Source: Buddleja alternifolia
Taxonomy: Eukaryota; Streptophyta; Magnoliopsida; Lamiales; Scrophulariaceae
NCBI GenBank assembly: GCA_019426215.1
Contig: CM033394.1
Coordinates: 42,964,423-43,028,422, forward strand
Reading direction: 5' to 3'
DNA length: 64,000 bases
The notes under the pieces were generated by a model. That model was given only the letters and a program-made list of their open reading frames with translations. It was not told the origin of the DNA and did no database searches. The position numbers were made by a program, and so were the translations under genes. Shown here piece after piece: positions 59,306-64,000 of this stretch. The stretch's first letter is position 1; each line of letters opens with the position of its first letter.

Positions 59306-60286
59306 ATTTGGTGAGAAAATGGAAAGAAAGAAGGAGATGAAGGTGACTCAAGTGACGTACACCAAAGAGGGGAGGAAGCTCCTAGCCACCGCGGTGATGG
59401 CAATGTTCAAAGGTCAGAAAACCCTAAGTATTTCACTATTCTCTCTTAGAGAGAGAAAGTGAGGAGGGCTGACCAACCTTCATAGACTTGTAAGTGAGTT
59501 AGATATTTGTAATTTCAATTATAAGAAGATAAGTTTGTTTAATTACCTATTATAGTAATGGGTGTTGGTGTAATTTTTCCTACTAATTATTGTCGTATTT
59601 TCGGCATAATCTCACAAAATGACAAAGTCATTCTTTTATCTTTGTGTATATATATTTATACACACACACACACTATTAAATCATAAAATAATCAAGATAA
59701 ATGCATACATATATTAAATATATATTAATAATCTAATACGTCCATATATTATTTTATTAAATAAATATTTTAAAACATTAAGTAAATTAAATGAAAAAAT
59801 ATAACTAAAAAAAGTTGCCAATCTTTATGCTGAAAACATGTCTTCAACATAAAGATGTGCATCTAGCCAACTTCCACTAGGATTGGCAGGGAGTCTACAG
59901 GCAAATGCGGTTTGTGGGGTGAGGGGGACGTGGGGCATCCAAAGGAGTATAGAGTGTAAACTCATCCCTATTTTTCTCTTTTTTTATTTATAATAATTTT
60001 ATTTTTAGTTTTTTGTATATACACCCATACGCAGACACACACTTTATATATAATCCATAATACTATATCAATCATTATTACATTCATAACTAATTCAATC
60101 ATTTCACATAACCAAATCCTAATAAAATTTAACTTTATATCACATCAAACACAACTCCCAACCAATTCCTAAAAATATATCCAAACAAACCAAAAAAGTC
60201 AATATTTTCACACAAATTTCTATAATACACATTATCCAAAAAAAACTCAGAATTCATTTTCGAAAACATAACCATACAGAGCCTTT

Positions 60287-61694
60287 ACTTTTTATTCTTC
60301 CATAATTTCCAAGCGTGCACTTTTGTTGTGATAGTTTTATGCAATATATATGCATATGCGTTCGTACAATTTTCATGTTAATGAGTTTCTTAAAAGTTAA
60401 AAGACATATTTTTCTTTTCTTCAACCCTAGTCATTTTCTCTCTTTAAGAGAAAGTGACTTTTAGAGTTTGACCCCCTCCACATTGCCTCTTGGGCGGCTT
60501 GGAACGTGGCTTCAATCTCTTGCTCCCATTTTTAAAGGAAGAGTCCCCTTTTGCCTTTTATTTTCCTCCCCCTCACCATAGATGGATGCCTTCATCACAT
60601 TTCTCACCTTCGAAGATTTACTACCGCCAACCTACCATTGCACCATTGTTGAACCACCAGTTCCACCACCCTCAGCCACCGAATGCGACTTCGCCACCAC
60701 CGTCTCCATTTCCACCACTAATTCGAAACTATCACCACTACACTCCAATTGCTGGCATCGCTTCTCTTATCGCTGGAAGATTATGTCGTTCCACCAATGG
60801 ATCTTAATCCTCTACCACCAGATCTCGACTCTCTATCCATACATCTAATTTCTCCACCAATTATTCTCATTTCAGTTTAGTGTTTCTCTCTATGTCATCC
60901 CTATATATCACCTCCGTTTCCCCCTTTTTGTTTGCTGTTTTTGGTTAGAGCGAAAATTTACTACCTTTGGTGAAGTTGGGATGTTCAGATCTCAAGCTAA
61001 TGGTTCACAATATAGTGGCTAAAAAAAGTCAAGAGTAGGGCAAACTTACGACGTTGTCCTCAGACTTTATTATTGTAGTGAAGATGGTTCATTTTTGGTG
61101 TATTTACTATTGTCTTATTGATATCTAATTTGTTGTTCTATTTTGGTTTGGATTTTTGTCCAAGTTAGGTTCTTTTTATCACTGCTATTTTGTTCTTGGT
61201 GGCATGTTGGTGATTTTAGATGTTCCACCATTTTTGTTTGGCATAGGGTTTATTTGTGTAAATCTATTACTAGGGAGACTGATCGGAGCCAACTCCTTTT
61301 TGTGGATGAGGCTTATTTGAAGTTGGTAATTCCCTTTTGGGAAATCTTGGAATATCCCTGCTCGTGTAGCATATGTTCCAACCCTATCCCTAACAATGTA
61401 GATTTCATTTTATGTAGTGCCTTAAGGAACAATAGTATTGATTTTGTAGAAAATGGAATTTTCCCCCTATCCCCTCTTCTTTTCTGGTTTGTTTAGCTTA
61501 AGGAACTCATCTTGTATATTGTATATAGGGTTGTTGTCCTCATATAATATATATAAATTTAATTATATAAAAAAGTACTAATGAGTTTGTTTAATCATGT
61601 GCCAGTGCCCAAGACTTGGACCTAAGAAAAAACTAATGAATTAGTAATAAAATCAAAATGGAATTTTAATGTTTTATTTATGAAGAAAGGAAGA

Positions 61695-61729
<35 letters not shown>

Positions 61730-62040
61730 TTGATAAATATTTTTTGTTATTATTTTTTTTCTTAATTAAATTTATTAATATATAGTTTAACTTTTTCTTG
61801 CACACACATCGATCAAATGTGCTGTGACTGATAGGAATAATGATTAGTCTTCACTAACAATGATCGATCTACATTTCCCGTACCTGCTTATTGAATCAAT
61901 ATTAAGGATTTACACATTCATTTTTCTTACTAAGTTTGATAAGTTAAAGTGGCTTCTCTTGAGATATAGACCCACAAAAATTCCACCATTTCTCTTGAAC
62001 GTGGAATATAATATGACAAAGATAATAGATAAAAGGCATT
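60287..62040. other. unannotated sequence
   Basis: Pyrimidine/CCA-rich block at about 60480-60850 giving low-complexity Pro/Thr/His ORFs, then AT-rich sequence with a (TA)n run at about 61698-61727. No convincing gene. Confidence 0.45.
61698..61727. repeat. (TA)n microsatellite
   Basis: Uninterrupted TA dinucleotide run. Confidence 0.95.
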
Positions 62041-64000
62041 TCACCCTCTTATATTCTTGAAACGGGGGATATTGTTCCTTGTATTATAGAAAAAGGTAGA
62101 TAACCACATTGTGTTGTCTCTCCAGCCATAACCATTCCTTGTTTGAATTTTCAAGTCTTGAATGCATACATGAGCCATCTCACCCATTGTGCAAACCGGT
62201 AGTATCTCAATGTAACTCTCATCCAATTCAGGGTACATAGCAGTAGCTCATTACTCCAAGCACACTTAAAAAACATGTGTGTAATTGATTCATCATGGTC
62301 ACCACATAACACTCACTGAACATCAACATCACTGATAAATCTACTCAATCTGTCCTTTGTCAGGAGTCTTTTATGAACTACCAGCCAAGTAGTAAAAGCA
62401 TGCTTAGGAATATTCAATGTATTCCAAACAATACTGGAATATCTAAAAGTAGGTTGTTCTCCTCTAAGGCAATTATAATATTTTGTCACTGAATACATAT
62501 CAGATTGGTCGGTAAAGCCTTCTCTGGTGTGCAAGAACCCATGCTTCAACTTCTCTTCGACAGAATGCAGCTTTCTCCAAGCCCAGCTACTGTCTGCAGG
62601 TGGTGTATAGGACCAAAACTCTTGCTCTTTCATATATATACTGTTGATCCACTTCACAAACAGAGTATCCTCTTCTTTGCCAGATTCCACACTATATTGC
62701 CAGTTGCTGCAGTGTTCCAAGTTTTAGAACACTTAACATTCAGACCTCCATGCTCTTTTTTCCTGCACACCTGTTCCCAACTAATTGGAATCAATCTCTT
62801 CTTGCTGTGAGTTTTGCCCCATAGAAATTCTCAGGCCTTTGGCTCTATCTGCTTCATAATTGCTTGAGGGAGGATGAAGATAGATGCCCAATATGTATGC
62901 ATTGTTAACATCACTGAATTAATTAACATCAAGAAGTACATGGCAATCAGTCTTAAACCATTTTATGGGAGATAATGGGACACCTAAGTATTTCATAGGG
63001 AATTTACCCTCCTGGAATCCTGTTAACTGTTCCATATCCCTCTTGCATTCTTCAGTAACTCTTCTGATAAAGATGTTAGATTTACCTTGACTAGCCACCA
63101 ATCCTGAAGTTTCTAGTCTTTAAATGCTTCCCAGATCACCTGGACAGAAGACATGTTTGCTTTGCAGAAGATCATTAGATCATGTGCAAAGCAAATATTA
63201 GTCATTTTAATCACGTTACACCCTGGATGATATAAAAAACATGATGTTGCTGCAACAAACTTTAGTCTCCTTGTTAGATATTCCATTATCAATACAAACA
63301 ACAGAGGTGACATTGGGTCACTTGTCTCAATCCTCTTTTATCCCTGAAGTACCCATACAACTCACCATTCAATACAATAGAGAAACTGGTAGTAGTCGCA
63401 CATTCCATAATCATATTACTTAGGGATTTAGGAAACCTAAGGCCATCTAACACCTCTTCCAAGAATTTTCATTCTACTGAATCATAAGCTTTCCTAACAT
63501 CAATTTTCATAAGGCATCTTGGGGACACATTCTTTCTGTTATAGTGCCTCACTAGCTCTTGACTTATCAATATATTATCCACAATTGACCTTCCCTTGGC
63601 AAATGCTCCTTGGTTTTCATTTACTAAGAAAGGTAAGACCTTAGCAATTCTTTTTGTAATCATTTTTGAAATGCATTTATAGACACTATTGCAACAAACA
63701 ATAGGTCTAAAATCACTTGCTATGCTAGGATTTTCAGTTTTAGGGATCAAGCTTAACAGTGTTGCATTTACTTGTTTCAACATTTGGCCTTTATTAAGGA
63801 AGTCGAGTACTGCTCCAGTGATATCGCATTCTATAGTGTCCCAACTGGCCTTGAAGAAGCTACTTCCAAACCCATTTGGCTCAGGGCTTTTTGTGGAATC
63901 TATGCCAAACATGGCATTTTTCATATCCTCCTCTCTGAATGGCTTCAGCAACTTTATTTGCATTTCCCAGTCAAGTGTTAGCCCCTGCTCAAACACTCTC
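62041..64000 (-). pseudogene. decayed L1-type LINE, reverse transcriptase and zf-RVT (runs off window end)
   Basis: Minus-strand pieces from the window edge: RT N-terminal region (LLKPFREEDMKNAMFGIDS, KSPEPNGFG, FRPIVCCNSVYKCISK, FAKGRSIVDNILISQELV, KIDVRKAYDSVE) at 63996-63469; palm region SPLLFVLIMEYLTRRL at about 63310; the active-site motif normally FADD reads FAHD at about 63185; LGVPLSP at about 62985; zf-RVT region IVWNTLNIPKHAFTTWLVVH at about 62440-62380. Frameshifts separate the blocks. The endonuclease lies beyond 64000. A different copy, in opposite orientation, from the LINE at 52090. Confidence 0.88.

Larger units (their letters stand above)
56112..60283. mobile_element. candidate 4.2-kb TIR element enclosing gene-like sequence
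   Basis: Left end GGCTCTGTATGGTTAAGTTT and right end (reverse complement) GGCTCTGTATGGTTATGTTT are 19/20 identical, and TTT flanks both (56109-56111, 60284-60286). The ends resemble those of the 40540-42243 element. The interior contains a 40-bp palindrome (about 56149-56187), the MITE at 58108-58489 and the less AT-rich block at about 58490-59460. The two ends could instead belong to two different broken elements; the long distance and short TIR keep confidence low. Confidence 0.35.

Noticed and set aside
58448..59403. Several overlapping ORFs on both strands
   Set aside because: Only the 58904-59305 minus frame was kept as a candidate; the others are shadows or very short, and no family was recognised for any of them.
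60490..60848. Pro/His/Thr-rich ORFs
   Set aside because: Low-complexity CCA/CAT-rich sequence open in two frames at once; no domain.

Overview
The window is nuclear DNA of a flowering plant, almost certainly a eudicot. It is AT-rich and has plant-type GT-AG introns. It carries a DUF1218 membrane-protein gene and a CLE-peptide-like gene, and is otherwise dominated by plant transposable elements. The species cannot be named from the sequence. Only one gene looks clearly intact and ordinary: the three-exon DUF1218 gene at 31826-35022 (+). A CLE-like locus (46855-47170) and a receptor-kinase/retrotransposon chimera (22565-22945) are the other host-derived genes. Everything else is mobile DNA, its decay products, or unannotated AT-rich spacer.

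Layout. 1-5894: a Ty1/Copia element on the minus strand (RT part at the window edge, integrase, protease, gag, PBS, 1.5-kb LTR). 5895-8884: a plus-strand Ty3/Gypsy remnant with gag, a 62-bp minisatellite, a polypurine tract and a 3' LTR, but no pol. 9161-9711: a foldback MITE with a 10-bp target duplication. 10870-22450: a SINE-like tandem array split by an 11-kb Mutator-like element (MULE, about 11000-22040). The MULE carries a FAR1-type transposase gene (+, 5 exons) and a convergent Ulp1-like cysteine protease gene (-, 9 exons). A 1.5-kb CACTA element sits inside an intron of the protease gene. 22565-28689: the chimeric gene, a broken Ty3/Gypsy element, then a second truncated copy of the first Copia family with an inverted partial LTR.

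28690-52089: mostly spacer, with the DUF1218 gene, the CLE-like locus, several TIR/MITE elements, SINEs (one a dimer flanked by a target duplication) and short tandem repeats. 52090-56105: a decayed LINE (+). 56112-60283: a possible large TIR element of the 'GGCT(A/C)TGT(T/A)TGGTTA' family, with a nested MITE and an unrecognised ORF. 62041-64000: a second decayed LINE (-), running off the window.

The most interesting structure is the MULE. Both of its genes can be joined across every GT-AG intron in phase (748 and 914 codons), and each is spoiled by a single in-frame TAA, so decay is recent. Its history can be read in layers: SINE-like array, then MULE insertion in a TA run, then CACTA insertion in a MULE intron.
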